The position numbers and the translations under genes were made by a program. Source: Faucicola osloensis_D (lineage in GTDB: Bacteria > Pseudomonadota > Gammaproteobacteria > Pseudomonadales > Moraxellaceae). From it: a DNA stretch of 64,000 nt. Below the pieces are notes generated by a model, which ran no database searches, was not told the DNA's origin, and saw only the letters and a program-made list of their open reading frames with translations. Shown here one piece after another: positions 16,594 to 25,507 of this stretch. The stretch's first letter is position 1. Each line of letters starts with the position of its first letter. The DNA is taken from assembly GCA_020041925.1 (NCBI GenBank), contig CP083409.1; one strand, 5' to 3'.

Positions 16594-17487
16594 ATGTCTG
16601 CTGCTAGCCAAACCATTAGTGACACCTCGACCACCACGCCCCAAATCAGCTCACTACTACGTATTGAAATCGCCAAACAAGTCGCACTTGCGCTGCAAGA
16701 AGACATCGCCACTGGGGATATTAATGCGCAGTTAATACCCGAAACACAGTGCGATACGGCAACGATTATTTGTCGTGAACCGATGGTAGTCGCGGGTAAG
16801 GCATGGGTGGATGAAGTATTTCGCCAGCTTGACCCCAATATGCAGCTTGATTGGGCAGTCAAAGACGGTGACGCTGTGGCAGCCAATCAAGTTTTGGTGA
16901 CGCTCATCGGTAACACCCGAGCGCTGCTGACGGGTGAGCGTACCGCGCTCAATTTTTTACAGACTTTATCATCCACTGCCACTGTGGTTGCCAACCATGT
17001 GGCGGTCATCGCAGAACTACCGACCAAATTGTTAGACACGCGTAAAACGCTCCCAATGCTGCGCCATGCGCAAAAATACGCCATGCTGTGTGGCGGCGGC
17101 AATAATCACCGTATCGGGCTATACGATGCCTTTTTGATAAAAGAAAACCACATCATGGCGTGTGGCGGTATCGCCCAAGCAGTCAGTCAGGCGCGTCAGA
17201 TTGCCAATAAGCCAGTGGAAGTTGAAGTGGAAAATTTTGATGAGTTGCATCAAGCCATCGCTGCCAATGCCGATATCGTCATGCTCGATAATTTTACCAT
17301 TGAAGATACCCACAAAGCGGTCGAGTTGGTTGCTAGTCTTGGCAAGCCTTGCCAGCTTGAAGCTTCAGGCGATATTAGCCTTACCCATCTACGCCAAGTG
17401 GCAGAAACAGGGGTGGACTTTATCTCAATGGGCGCATTGACGAAGCATATCAAAGCCATTGATTTATCGATGCGCTTTCAACAATAA
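16594..17487 (+). CDS. nadC: Nicotinate-nucleotide pyrophosphorylase (carboxylating) NadC
   Basis: The protein has 297 residues, normal for quinolinate phosphoribosyltransferase. The enzyme converts quinolinate and PRPP to nicotinate mononucleotide, CO2 and pyrophosphate in de novo NAD synthesis. Visible support: ALQEDIATGDINAQL near 28-42, the substrate-binding LDTRKTLPMLRHAQKYA at about 149-165, CGGGNNHRIGLYDAFLIKENH just after, then VEVENFDEL and the final VDFISMGALTKH. The first 25 residues are a low-complexity extension. NadB, the first pathway enzyme, is in the same window at 46782-48479. The gene lies 62 bases downstream of the DUF3999 gene. Confidence 0.98.
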   Translation: MSAASQTISDTSTTTPQISSLLRIEIAKQVALALQEDIATGDINAQLIPETQCDTATIICREPMVVAGKAWVDEVFRQLDPNMQLDWAVKDGDAVAANQVLVTLIGNTRALLTGERTALNFLQTLSSTATVVANHVAVIAELPTKLLDTRKTLPMLRHAQKYAMLCGGGNNHRIGLYDAFLIKENHIMACGGIAQAVSQARQIANKPVEVEVENFDELHQAIAANADIVMLDNFTIEDTHKAVELVASLGKPCQLEASGDISLTHLRQVAETGVDFISMGALTKHIKAIDLSMRFQQ

Positions 17488-17554
17488 ATCGGTTAAAAAA
17501 TACATCGATTAGAAATAGTCAGCTTTTTTAATGCCATTCGCGATAGGTCATAGC

Positions 17555-18466
17555 ATGATGCAAACCATTTTAATGATTGGACTGGGCAAAATTGGTTTAC
17601 CTGTTGCTAAGCAATTAGCGGCGCAGGGGCATTGCGTGATTGGTGTCAGCCGCTCCACGCCGACAGATTTGGCTTTCTGTAACCCCATGACAGCCAAGCT
17701 GCCGCCCGACAATGACAATCTATATCAGAAAAATCTACATTTTGTTGCCAGTGATGCGCGCGCGTTAGCCATTGCCCAGCTAAGTCAATGGTCAAGCCAA
17801 ATTAGCCAAATCTGCATTATTGTCAGTCCAGATACCTTGTCGCTACAAGGTTACCGTGACAGTTATTATGCGATTGCTGAGAATGTGGTGAGATTGGGTG
17901 ACTATCTGCCAAACCTCAAACGTGTGGTATTTATTTCTTCGACGGGCGTTTACGGACAAAACGCGGGCGAAGTCATTGATATCAATACCCCTGTGTCAGC
18001 ACCAGCGAGCGCCACTTCTCAAGTGATTTTGCAGACTGAGCAGTTATTGCAGCAGCACTTTGAAGATGAGAGTGTTATCATTCGCCCAAGTGGGATTTAT
18101 GGGCAGTCACGGCTGCGTCTACTGACTATGGCGAAACAGTTAGCAGCGCAGTCGCCAAATACGGCTAGCGATTATCCTAATAACACATGGACTAATCGTA
18201 TTATGGATACAGATTTGGTGAGTATCATTGTCACTGTCATCAATGCAGGTGAAACCGTGCCAGTTTACTTGGCGACAGATAACGCGCCAGTCCCGCTCTA
18301 TACTGTGCTAAACTATTTGGCGACTGCACAGGGCTTGAACTTATCGCTGCCCTGTATAGAGCCAACAACGGGCAAACGCATTATCACTAATTTGCCAGCT
18401 AGTTGGCTCAACCACCCAGATTGGCAGTCAGGCTATCAGCATATTTTGTCGACTTTAAGCGATTAG
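17555..18466 (+). CDS. YeeZ-like NAD(P)-binding oxidoreductase/epimerase
   Basis: The protein has about 303 residues. I start at the ATG pair near 17555 because the Rossmann strand MQTILMIGLGKIGLPVA follows at once; an in-frame ATG eight codons earlier is possible. The fold is of the extended SDR (NAD-dependent epimerase/dehydratase) type: a GxGxxG dinucleotide loop (GLGKIG), then VVFISSTGVYG near 130-140 in the position of the usual Ser/Thr-Tyr region, and IIRPSGIYGQSR near 175-186. This pattern belongs to the YeeZ group, whose substrate is unknown. It follows nadC by 67 bases and may share its transcript. Confidence 0.75.
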   Translation: MMQTILMIGLGKIGLPVAKQLAAQGHCVIGVSRSTPTDLAFCNPMTAKLPPDNDNLYQKNLHFVASDARALAIAQLSQWSSQISQICIIVSPDTLSLQGYRDSYYAIAENVVRLGDYLPNLKRVVFISSTGVYGQNAGEVIDINTPVSAPASATSQVILQTEQLLQQHFEDESVIIRPSGIYGQSRLRLLTMAKQLAAQSPNTASDYPNNTWTNRIMDTDLVSIIVTVINAGETVPVYLATDNAPVPLYTVLNYLATAQGLNLSLPCIEPTTGKRIITNLPASWLNHPDWQSGYQHILSTLSD

Positions 18467-18536
18467 TGATGGCTGGTGGGTTTCAACAAAAATTTTTAAT
18501 TATTTACCTATCAGTGATTTTATAGCCGTGTATGCC

Positions 18537-19469
18537 ATGACGTATTCCAATACTGAGCGCCAAGCCGCAAAAAACCAAGTTAAAGACAGAGACCAGCTAC
18601 GCCATCCCAATGTGATGACTGAGGCAGAAAGATTGGCTTTGCCCGATCCTTGTCGCCCGATTGATAAGCGCGTCATACCTGCGCGTCATACCATTGACGT
18701 TTATATGCAAAAACCGCTTTCATTGCCCGTGACGGATACCAACAACAACCTCACCGCTAGTGTAAAAGAGGTTGCCAAGCCCTACACAATGAGGGATAAC
18801 ACAACAAAAATCGCTAAAAAAAATCCGCAAAGTCATCAACCTGAGATGCTAGAGCAGTTACTATCTGAGCAAACCATTGAGATGCGGCACTTTATCCAGC
18901 AGCAGCAACAGCAGGCCAATAGCAGCCAAAGTAAACACCCGTCATTGCATTTACCGCTATCTTTGTTGCCGCAGCTCGTCAATGACAGTAGTATTTCACT
19001 GATGAAAGCGGTGATGGGTCAATACCCACATTTAGCGAGTATGAATACGCTTACAACATCCTTGTCACAGCAGACATTGCAAAATTCCTGCGCACATCAA
19101 GCTGGTGATGCCCCCAGCGCACAGTCTGACGCCACCTATAACCAAGCGCTACTCAATATCGAAACCAAACTGTATCTGATGGGACAAATGTACCATATTA
19201 TGCTTTGTGTGTTTTTGCTATGCCAATGCAAATCACGCAAATCACTCAACCCACAAATCACCTTGCAAGACTTGGCTGATGCTATCAATCAATACATCGA
19301 GGCGCATCGCACCCAATTGCATTTTTTGACCCGGCATAACGATTTATATATCGAGCCGACGCATGTTGAGCTCGCCGCCCTTGCCATCGACTGGCAAGTG
19401 GGTAAGCAAACAGCCATCAGCAAACGTACTATCACCATTAGCTCGCAAAACCCCATAACAGGCGGCTAA
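18537..19469 (+). CDS. Unrecognised protein between the yeeZ-like gene and pyrE
   Basis: The protein has about 310 residues. An in-frame GTG three codons upstream (18528) is the alternative start, and neither has a good ribosome site. I do not recognise it. No signal peptide is seen. The first 150 residues are polar and look poorly structured, with a Gln run near 120-130. Later there is a hydrophobic Cys-containing stretch (MLCVFLLCQC) near 223-232, then a helical region ending QYIEAHRTQLHFL, and a Ser/Thr-rich tail. It has no obvious enzyme motif. It runs with the genes on either side (63 bases from the previous, 36 to pyrE) and its codon use looks like theirs, so it is probably a real, lineage-restricted gene. 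Confidence 0.6.
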   Translation: MTYSNTERQAAKNQVKDRDQLRHPNVMTEAERLALPDPCRPIDKRVIPARHTIDVYMQKPLSLPVTDTNNNLTASVKEVAKPYTMRDNTTKIAKKNPQSHQPEMLEQLLSEQTIEMRHFIQQQQQQANSSQSKHPSLHLPLSLLPQLVNDSSISLMKAVMGQYPHLASMNTLTTSLSQQTLQNSCAHQAGDAPSAQSDATYNQALLNIETKLYLMGQMYHIMLCVFLLCQCKSRKSLNPQITLQDLADAINQYIEAHRTQLHFLTRHNDLYIEPTHVELAALAIDWQVGKQTAISKRTITISSQNPITGG

Positions 19470-19505
19470 TAGTATTTTTTAACTTGTTCTTTTTTGGAGT
19501 CGCGT

Positions 19506-20213
19506 ATGTCGCAATTATCTCAAGCCCAAGCATCCCAAACCCAAACCGCTCACGCACCGCAGTTTATTCCTCAGTATTTTATTGAAGTGGCACTCAAAAA
19601 CAACGTATTAAAATTTGGCGAATTTACCCTAAAATCAGGTCGTATAAGCCCGTATTTTTTTAATGCAGGTTTGTTATCAACAGGTGAGCTATTGTCGGTG
19701 TTGGCAAATGGGTATGCGGATGCCCTTGCCAAGCAGCTACAATCTACCGACAGTAGCGATTTGGTGATTTTTGGGGCAGCATATAAGGGTATTCCGTTTG
19801 TGGCGGCGACCGCGCAAGCACTGTGGAACAATCACCAAATCAATGCCGATTGGGGCTACAACCGCAAAGAAGCCAAAGACCACGGGGAAGGCGGTATGCT
19901 GGTTGGCGCCGATCTCAAAGGCAAATCGGTTTGGGTGATTGATGATGTGATGACCGCGGGTACGGCGATGCGTGAAGTCGTTGTGCTACTAGAAAAATCA
20001 GAGGCCAAAGTCGCGGGGATTATCGTTGCGCTAGACCGTAAAGAAAAAGGTCAAAGCGAACAATCTGCCATTCAAGAATTGGCACAAAGCCTCAATGTAC
20101 CGGTACTTGCCTTGGTCACGATGGATGACATTACCGAGTATGTCGCCAAACATGGCACGCAGGAGGAACTTGCCAAAATGCAAGCCTACCGCGAGCAATA
20201 CGGCGTTCAATAA
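19506..20213 (+). CDS. pyrE: Orotate phosphoribosyltransferase PyrE
   Basis: The protein has 235 residues from the ATG at 19506, chosen because TTGGAG lies seven bases upstream; an in-frame TTG at 19494 overlaps that ribosome site. The enzyme joins orotate and PRPP to make OMP in pyrimidine synthesis. Key signs: FGEFTLKSGRISPYFFNAG near 36-54, FGAAYKGIPF, YNRKEAKDHGEGG, and the PRPP loop VIDDVMTAGTAMRE at about 144-157. The first 20 residues are a Gln/Ala-rich extension not needed for the fold. The carB gene of the same pathway lies at 60269-63514. Confidence 0.98.
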   Translation: MSQLSQAQASQTQTAHAPQFIPQYFIEVALKNNVLKFGEFTLKSGRISPYFFNAGLLSTGELLSVLANGYADALAKQLQSTDSSDLVIFGAAYKGIPFVAATAQALWNNHQINADWGYNRKEAKDHGEGGMLVGADLKGKSVWVIDDVMTAGTAMREVVVLLEKSEAKVAGIIVALDRKEKGQSEQSAIQELAQSLNVPVLALVTMDDITEYVAKHGTQEELAKMQAYREQYGVQ

Positions 20214-20340
20214 GCGGTTGCCATCATCCTGAGTGATAATTGTTTAACAAGATAGTTTTTTACATCATGTTATATAAAATCCATCACCCAACCCCGCTAA
20301 CGATAGATTGTTTTTAAATTAACCATTGAAGAGGACGGCT

Positions 20341-20922
20341 ATGTTGACAAAAGCCTTGCCCACCCCACTAACAACGACACACCTTTTGCGTGTTGGCACT
20401 GCACTTACCTTATCGGCAATATTATTTGCGCTTGCGGGTTGTAGTAGTATCAATGAACTGATGGCGGAGGGTAGCAAACCGCCTGCGATTGTCAATGTGG
20501 CAACTGACCAACAGCCGTTTTATGATGCGTTAAATAGCCTTATCTTGCCGCCAAAATCACCGCAAGCTGCGCCACAAGGCATTGCCGATGGTCCTTATAA
20601 TGGCGTGATGCCAGAAGGCGAGCAATTTACCACCTTTGTGAAAAATGGTTACTTCGATGAATTTTTGGTGGTGTACTATCCAAACTTTGTGACCCAGCTT
20701 CGCACCGACTTGGTTAACGGTTTATATGATGGTTGGGTGACGTATCGATTGTCCGATAGCCGTATCAAACAAAAAGTGTTGTTCCGTCAGGGTGGGGTAC
20801 AAGAAGCGATTGTTTACAACCAAGCGGGAAATCCTGAATACCATTTTTGGTTTACCAATGAACAACCGACCAGCGGTATGCGCTACGATAACAATGGCAA
20901 TGCGGTCGAATCGATGTTTTAA
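20341..20922 (+). CDS. Putative lipoprotein with MORN-like tail
   Basis: The protein has 193 residues. The ATG at 20341 is chosen because GAGGA ends six bases before it; a TTG 15 bases upstream is less likely. The signal peptide ends in LAGC, so Cys34 should be lipidated, which places the protein on the outer or inner membrane facing the periplasm. The mature part begins with a Pro-rich linker. It ends in short repeated strands (GLYDGWVTYRLSD, then QEAIVYNQAGNPEYHFWF, then MRYDNNGNAVESMF) reminiscent of MORN_2-type repeats. I do not recognise a named family. It is flanked by pyrE and gshB on the same strand. Confidence 0.75.
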   Translation: MLTKALPTPLTTTHLLRVGTALTLSAILFALAGCSSINELMAEGSKPPAIVNVATDQQPFYDALNSLILPPKSPQAAPQGIADGPYNGVMPEGEQFTTFVKNGYFDEFLVVYYPNFVTQLRTDLVNGLYDGWVTYRLSDSRIKQKVLFRQGGVQEAIVYNQAGNPEYHFWFTNEQPTSGMRYDNNGNAVESMF

Positions 20923-20976
20923 TAGCAAAACGAACAATTGATAAAAATTGAACAAGCATACTAACAAGGATACTAA

Positions 20977-21939
20977 ATGAAACCATTAAATTTTCTGATC
21001 GTCATGGACGATATCCACACCATCAACTACAAAAAAGACACCACGCTTGCGATGCTGTGGGCGATTGCAGATCGTGGTCACACGGCGCATTATTGCCAAA
21101 TTCACGATTTATGGCTCGATAATGGCGCATTGCAAATTGATAGCCAATCGCTCAAAACGTTTAAAGACCCTGCGCATTTTTATGAGCTGGGTGAAAAAAC
21201 CACGCAGCCTGCTACGGCGTTTGACGTCATCTTGATGCGTAAAGACCCGCCGTTTGACATGCAGTTTTTGTATAGCCTGTACTTGCTAGAATACGCTCAG
21301 CGAGCAGGTGTATTGGTGGTCAACAACCCAGAAAGCGTACGTGACTGTAACGAAAAACTGTTTGCGACGCAATTCCCTGAGCTGATGACACCGACGATTG
21401 TCACCAACAAACAAACCCATATCCGTGATTTTATCAAAACCCACCAAGATGTCATCGTCAAACCGCTTGATGGCATGGGGGGAATGGGCATTTTTCGTCT
21501 GACCGCCGATAGCCCTAATATCGGCTCAACCCTTGAGATGCTAACCCAGCTTGAAAGCTTGCCTGTGATGGCGCAAAAATACTTGCCTGAAATCAAGGAC
21601 GGCGATAAACGCATTTTAATTGTCGGTGGTAAGCCCGTGGATTATTGCTTGGCGCGTATCCCAAGCCAAGGTGAAACGCGCGGTAATCTAGCCGCAGGTG
21701 GTCGTGGGGTCGCCATGCCACTGTCAGCGCAAGAGCGCCAAGTTGCCGAGCAAGTGGCGCCTGTGCTACTGCAAAAAGGCTTGTACTTTGTCGGACTCGA
21801 TGTGATTGGTGGTAAAGTGACAGAGATTAACGTGACTAGCCCCACCTGCGTGCGTGAGATTGACGACCAATGCGGCACGCATATCGCAGAGGATTTTATT
21901 GCGTTTATTGAATCGCATATTGAAACGCAAATTCACTAG
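20977..21939 (+). CDS. gshB: Glutathione synthetase GshB
   Basis: The protein is a 320-residue ATP-grasp ligase that joins gamma-glutamylcysteine and glycine. Typical features: an N-terminal MDDIHTINYKKDTTLAML segment at about 10-27, DVILMRKDPPFDMQF near 87-101, the ATP-binding VKPLDGMGGMGIFR around 165-178, and the C-terminal EINVTSPTCVREID near 288-301. Length and order are normal for proteobacterial GshB. The start has ACAAGGATACTAA before ATG. Glutathione protects against oxidative and electrophile stress. A bidirectional terminator separates it from phoX. Confidence 0.98.
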   Translation: MKPLNFLIVMDDIHTINYKKDTTLAMLWAIADRGHTAHYCQIHDLWLDNGALQIDSQSLKTFKDPAHFYELGEKTTQPATAFDVILMRKDPPFDMQFLYSLYLLEYAQRAGVLVVNNPESVRDCNEKLFATQFPELMTPTIVTNKQTHIRDFIKTHQDVIVKPLDGMGGMGIFRLTADSPNIGSTLEMLTQLESLPVMAQKYLPEIKDGDKRILIVGGKPVDYCLARIPSQGETRGNLAAGGRGVAMPLSAQERQVAEQVAPVLLQKGLYFVGLDVIGGKVTEINVTSPTCVREIDDQCGTHIAEDFIAFIESHIETQIH

Positions 21940-21960
21940 CCGTCATTGCCAAAGCAAAAT

Positions 21961-21990
21961 AAAAAACCCAGTCATTGACTGGGTTTCTTA
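21961..21990. terminator. Bidirectional terminator between gshB and phoX
   Basis: AAACCCAGTCA pairs with TGACTGGGTTT around a two-base gap, with an A tract before and a T tract after. Confidence 0.88.
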
Positions 21991-22010
21991 TATCATCGCT
22001 TGGCAGGGTA

Positions 22011-23984
22011 TTAAGCTTTAAACGCCAAATAACCCACCGCAGCACTGTAGCCATTTTTGAAGTTTTGGTTAATGAGCGGGCGAACTGCTGTCTCAACGGC
22101 GGGGACAAAGGTCATATCACCTGGGTGTTGGAAGTTTGACATGATATAAGTATAGCCATTGACTTCATCGACCGCGTGTAGACCCGTAGACTCAGCGCCC
22201 GCTGGTGTTGACAGGATACGCGCTAATTTTTTGGTATCAACATTGTATGCCCAAAGATAGTTGTTAACATGATAACCAGAGTCTTCACCGATAAATAAGG
22301 TGCGCATTTTTTCAGAGAATTTTAGGTTGTCCGGGCAAGAGATTTTGTCAATATGTGACGTATTACCGAGCGCGTCTTTGGCAATGTCTTCCCCTGCTAA
22401 GCCTTCAGGTACATACATACGGGTAGAGACCCACTCAGAGTTAATCGCTTTACCATTGTTATCAACCTGACCGCCTTTAAGCTCGTGGGCATACACCGCG
22501 CCTGATTTTAGCTGAGCCACTTTGACATCGTACTCGTCCGTGGTCATGGATTTTTCAATGCGAGACATGGCAGAGTAGGCGATTTTATCTTTGATATTGA
22601 CCGTGGTGCCTTCCATTTTGGTAAACGCCATTGACGCACCTTGCAGCGCTGCGTAGCGGTGTGTTTCTAAAAAGGCAGCCGCTTGGGTGAGTTTGTCTGC
22701 CGGTAATTTGCTATTCGGTGCAAGTTTTACCCAGTTATTTGCCCCGTCATAGCCGATTTTTTTGTAGGAGGTATCATTCGGGTCAGTGTATTTGACATCC
22801 ATGATATCGGTTGGTACTACTGTATTGGCTAATGCTTCGATTTCAGCGCTGGTCGCATGTCCTAGATGAATCCATTTGATGCTAAAATCGCTGGCAGCCG
22901 CAGGGCCACCTTTTGCTGACGTTTGGCTGATTTTGGCAACATAGAGGTTACCTGCAGACAGGTCAGCTGCTTTATCGGCAACAAACATAAATAAACCACT
23001 GTTAGTGAAGTCATCACCCATCAACGCAGTACGTTGGTCAGGCATCACTTGAATCAGTTCGTGAGAAATACGACCTAGATTGAAATGTTTTTTGGCGATA
23101 CCAGACCCATCAGCGTTGACTACGATTTCTGGTAAATGACCATAATGGTATGGGTTTGCTTTGGTTTCATCACCGTATAAGTTTTTGCTAAATGCTTTAA
23201 ATTGGGTGCTGCTTTTAGCCATGAAAGCGTCTGGTTCATACTCTTCTGATGACAAATGCGTATTCCATGGTGAAAGGGATGCACCACAAGTAATCCATAA
23301 CCCATACACTTTTGACATATCTACATTGTGGTATTTGACGACTTTGAGTTCGCCTGTTTGTGGGTTTTGGTCAAGCGTCACTACCGCAATGGGTGAAGGT
23401 AGTGTACCGTAAGTATTGCTGCCGGCTTGGTCTTTACTGGTATATTCAAATTGCACCACCGCAAATACGGTATTACCTGTTACACCCGCAACACGTGCGC
23501 CTTTAACTGTCAATAATGAAGAGCCATCTGGGCAATCAGAGAAAAACTGGCGCGTAGAGGCGAGCACTGAGCTATCCATGATAGGCTTGTTATAGATATC
23601 AAAATAGCCGCCTGCAATGATGTCATTACCCTTTAAGTCTTTTAATTTATCGCCTGTTTTAAAAAACGGTTGATACTGTAGCTTATATTCAGTCGTGGTA
23701 TTGTCATCAAAGGTTGCTTTTAGCTTTGAATCCACATACACCGTTGCCATATTGGCGGGATTTGATAAATTTGGTGCAGCCATACCAACAAACTCAGTGG
23801 ATTTGATGGTTTTTCGTGTATTATTGAGTATGCCTGCTGTGCTATTACTATCACTATCACTCCCACAACCTGTCAATAAGGTGGCAACAGAGCCTGTGGC
23901 AAGTGGCAACGCAGGCACCCCTGCCAAAAAACGAATGACATTACGGCGGCTAATGGTTTGGTCTAATTGATTAACTTCAGTCAT
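22011..23984 (-). CDS. phoX: PhoX family alkaline phosphatase, Tat signal with lipobox
   Basis: The protein has 657 residues and matches PhoX (DUF839), Ca2+/Fe3+-dependent phosphatases that release phosphate from organic esters outside the cytoplasm. The N-terminus has the twin-arginine motif SRRNVIRFL at 12-20. The following hydrophobic stretch ends in LTGC, so Cys40 may also be lipidated, followed by a Gly/Ser/Asp linker. Supporting body motifs are GLWITCGASLSPWNTHLSSEEY near 230-251, FNLGRISHELIQVMPDQRTALMGDD near 304-328, and late CPDNLKFSEKMRTLFIGEDSGYH. The start has AAGGAATTCACTC before ATG. Upstream sits an array of four PhoB half-sites at 24084-24123, so expression under phosphate starvation is expected. 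Confidence 0.93.
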   Translation of the reverse strand: MTEVNQLDQTISRRNVIRFLAGVPALPLATGSVATLLTGCGSDSDSNSTAGILNNTRKTIKSTEFVGMAAPNLSNPANMATVYVDSKLKATFDDNTTTEYKLQYQPFFKTGDKLKDLKGNDIIAGGYFDIYNKPIMDSSVLASTRQFFSDCPDGSSLLTVKGARVAGVTGNTVFAVVQFEYTSKDQAGSNTYGTLPSPIAVVTLDQNPQTGELKVVKYHNVDMSKVYGLWITCGASLSPWNTHLSSEEYEPDAFMAKSSTQFKAFSKNLYGDETKANPYHYGHLPEIVVNADGSGIAKKHFNLGRISHELIQVMPDQRTALMGDDFTNSGLFMFVADKAADLSAGNLYVAKISQTSAKGGPAAASDFSIKWIHLGHATSAEIEALANTVVPTDIMDVKYTDPNDTSYKKIGYDGANNWVKLAPNSKLPADKLTQAAAFLETHRYAALQGASMAFTKMEGTTVNIKDKIAYSAMSRIEKSMTTDEYDVKVAQLKSGAVYAHELKGGQVDNNGKAINSEWVSTRMYVPEGLAGEDIAKDALGNTSHIDKISCPDNLKFSEKMRTLFIGEDSGYHVNNYLWAYNVDTKKLARILSTPAGAESTGLHAVDEVNGYTYIMSNFQHPGDMTFVPAVETAVRPLINQNFKNGYSAAVGYLAFKA

Positions 23985-24345
23985 GAGTGAATTCCTTGCT
24001 GATAGCAGTTAGCAGTTGGCTACGAAATAAATTTTATTGAAATAATACAGAAACAATTATGCTGAGTATGGTAAAGGGGATATGTGACAGAGGCTTGACT
24101 GATTCATGACAGAACGGTTACAGCTAAACATCAGGTATGAAATATAAGCTATGAACTATAAATGGATATGATGACTGCAAAATCTTCACGCTACTTAGCA
24201 ATTAAAGGGATTTACTTTATTATTGGGTGAAATAATGCTATGATTTTGCCATTTTTATGGTGATTGTTTTGCCCGATAAACGGTCAGTCATACGGGGTTT
24301 TTTAATCCCCACCTCACCTAGATTGGATTGGTCAAGGATAATAAG
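23985..24345. promoter_or_regulatory. Divergent phoX-murG regulatory region
   Basis: This 361-base region between divergent genes contains the PhoB half-site array at 24084-24123 on the phoX side and a candidate phoX -10 (CATACT on the minus strand, 24065-24070). The murG side is AT-rich and has no clear promoter hexamers. Confidence 0.6.
24084..24123 (-). promoter_or_regulatory. Pho box array (four PhoB half-sites) upstream of phoX
   Basis: Read on the minus strand, four 7-mers CTGTAAC, CTGTCAT, CAGTCAA and CTGTCAC are each separated by exactly four bases, giving an 11-base period. PhoB binds such direct repeats (consensus CTGTCAT). A -10 like CATACT lies 13 bases downstream of the last unit, so the array takes the place of a -35 box. 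Confidence 0.85.
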
Positions 24346-25464
24346 ATGAGTGAGCCAACGATGCAAAAACCGCGCGTGCTGATGATGGCAGCAGGCACGG
24401 GTGGGCATGTGTTTCCAGCGATTGCGGTGGCTCAAGCGTTACAACAATCAGGCGCCCAAGTGCATTGGCTCGGCACCCTAGTCGGTATGGAAAATGAGTT
24501 GCTACAACATTACGACTTTAGCTACCATGCCATCAATATGCAGGGGTTACGCGGTAACGGTATCAAACGCTTATTTAAAGCGCCGTCAACCTTACTCAAA
24601 GCAACATTAGCGGCTATCAAAATCATCAAAACCAATAAAATCGACATCGTGGTAGGGTTTGGTGGTTATGTGACCGCACCCGGCGGATTGGCGGCCAAAT
24701 TTTGTAAAATACCAATTTTGATTCATGAACAAAATGCCATCGCAGGCATGAGTAATAACTATCTATCTAAGCTTGCTAATCAAGTGTTAGAAGCCTTCCC
24801 AAATACCTTCACCGAACTACCTTCTACTAAAGTATTGACAGTGGGCAACCCAGTACGTGAGGCTATCGTACAAGTACCGCCACCAAAAGCCCGTATCGAT
24901 GTCAATGATACCAGTCCTTTAAAGCTATTGGTGATTGGCGGTTCTCTGGGTGCCCAGGCACTAAACAACCATATCGCGCCTACGCTAAAAAAACTAGAAA
25001 GTATGCCAGATGCCAAGCCATGGCAAGTGCGGCATCAATGTGGTAAAAACAACCAAGAGGCTACCCAAGCGGTATATAGCGAAGCACAACTCCAATCAAC
25101 CCAGTATGAAATTTTACCATTTGTCAAAGATATGGCAGAAGCATACAGCTGGGCAGATGTGATAGTCTGCCGTGCTGGGGCGCTCACGGTCACAGAAGTT
25201 GCCACGGTTGGATTGCCTGCGGTGTTTGTGCCACTGCCCCATGCAGTCGATGATCACCAAACGGCCAATGCCAAAACCCTATCAGAACATGGCGCCGCGT
25301 TTTTAATGCCGCAAAAAGAATTAACGGCAGAGAGTTTAAGTGCTATTTTAGCCAAGCTCGACCGTCATCAAATTTTAGCGATGGCAGAAAAAGCGCGTGA
25401 ATTTGCCAAACCCAATGCCACACAGCTGGCTGCCGATGCCATTTTATCCCAGTTAAAACCTTAA
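24346..25464 (+). CDS. murG: UDP-GlcNAc:lipid I N-acetylglucosaminyltransferase MurG
   Basis: The protein has 372 residues from the ATG at 24346, preceded by AAGGATAATAAG; an in-frame TTG 18 bases upstream is rejected. MurG adds GlcNAc to lipid I on the inner face of the membrane to make lipid II. Signs: the first glycine loop GTGGHVFPAIAVA near 17-29, GFGGYVTAPGGLAAK near 107-121, HEQNAIAGMSN, the second glycine loop GGSLGAQALN near 199-208, and the donor-binding stretch CRAGALTVTEVA. In many bacteria ftsW precedes murG; here phoX is divergent upstream, so the cluster begins at murG. Confidence 0.98.
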   Translation: MSEPTMQKPRVLMMAAGTGGHVFPAIAVAQALQQSGAQVHWLGTLVGMENELLQHYDFSYHAINMQGLRGNGIKRLFKAPSTLLKATLAAIKIIKTNKIDIVVGFGGYVTAPGGLAAKFCKIPILIHEQNAIAGMSNNYLSKLANQVLEAFPNTFTELPSTKVLTVGNPVREAIVQVPPPKARIDVNDTSPLKLLVIGGSLGAQALNNHIAPTLKKLESMPDAKPWQVRHQCGKNNQEATQAVYSEAQLQSTQYEILPFVKDMAEAYSWADVIVCRAGALTVTEVATVGLPAVFVPLPHAVDDHQTANAKTLSEHGAAFLMPQKELTAESLSAILAKLDRHQILAMAEKAREFAKPNATQLAADAILSQLKP

Positions 25465-25507
25465 TTATTTTCTACAACTTATAAGTCATTTATCATTGAG
25501 CCTGTCT

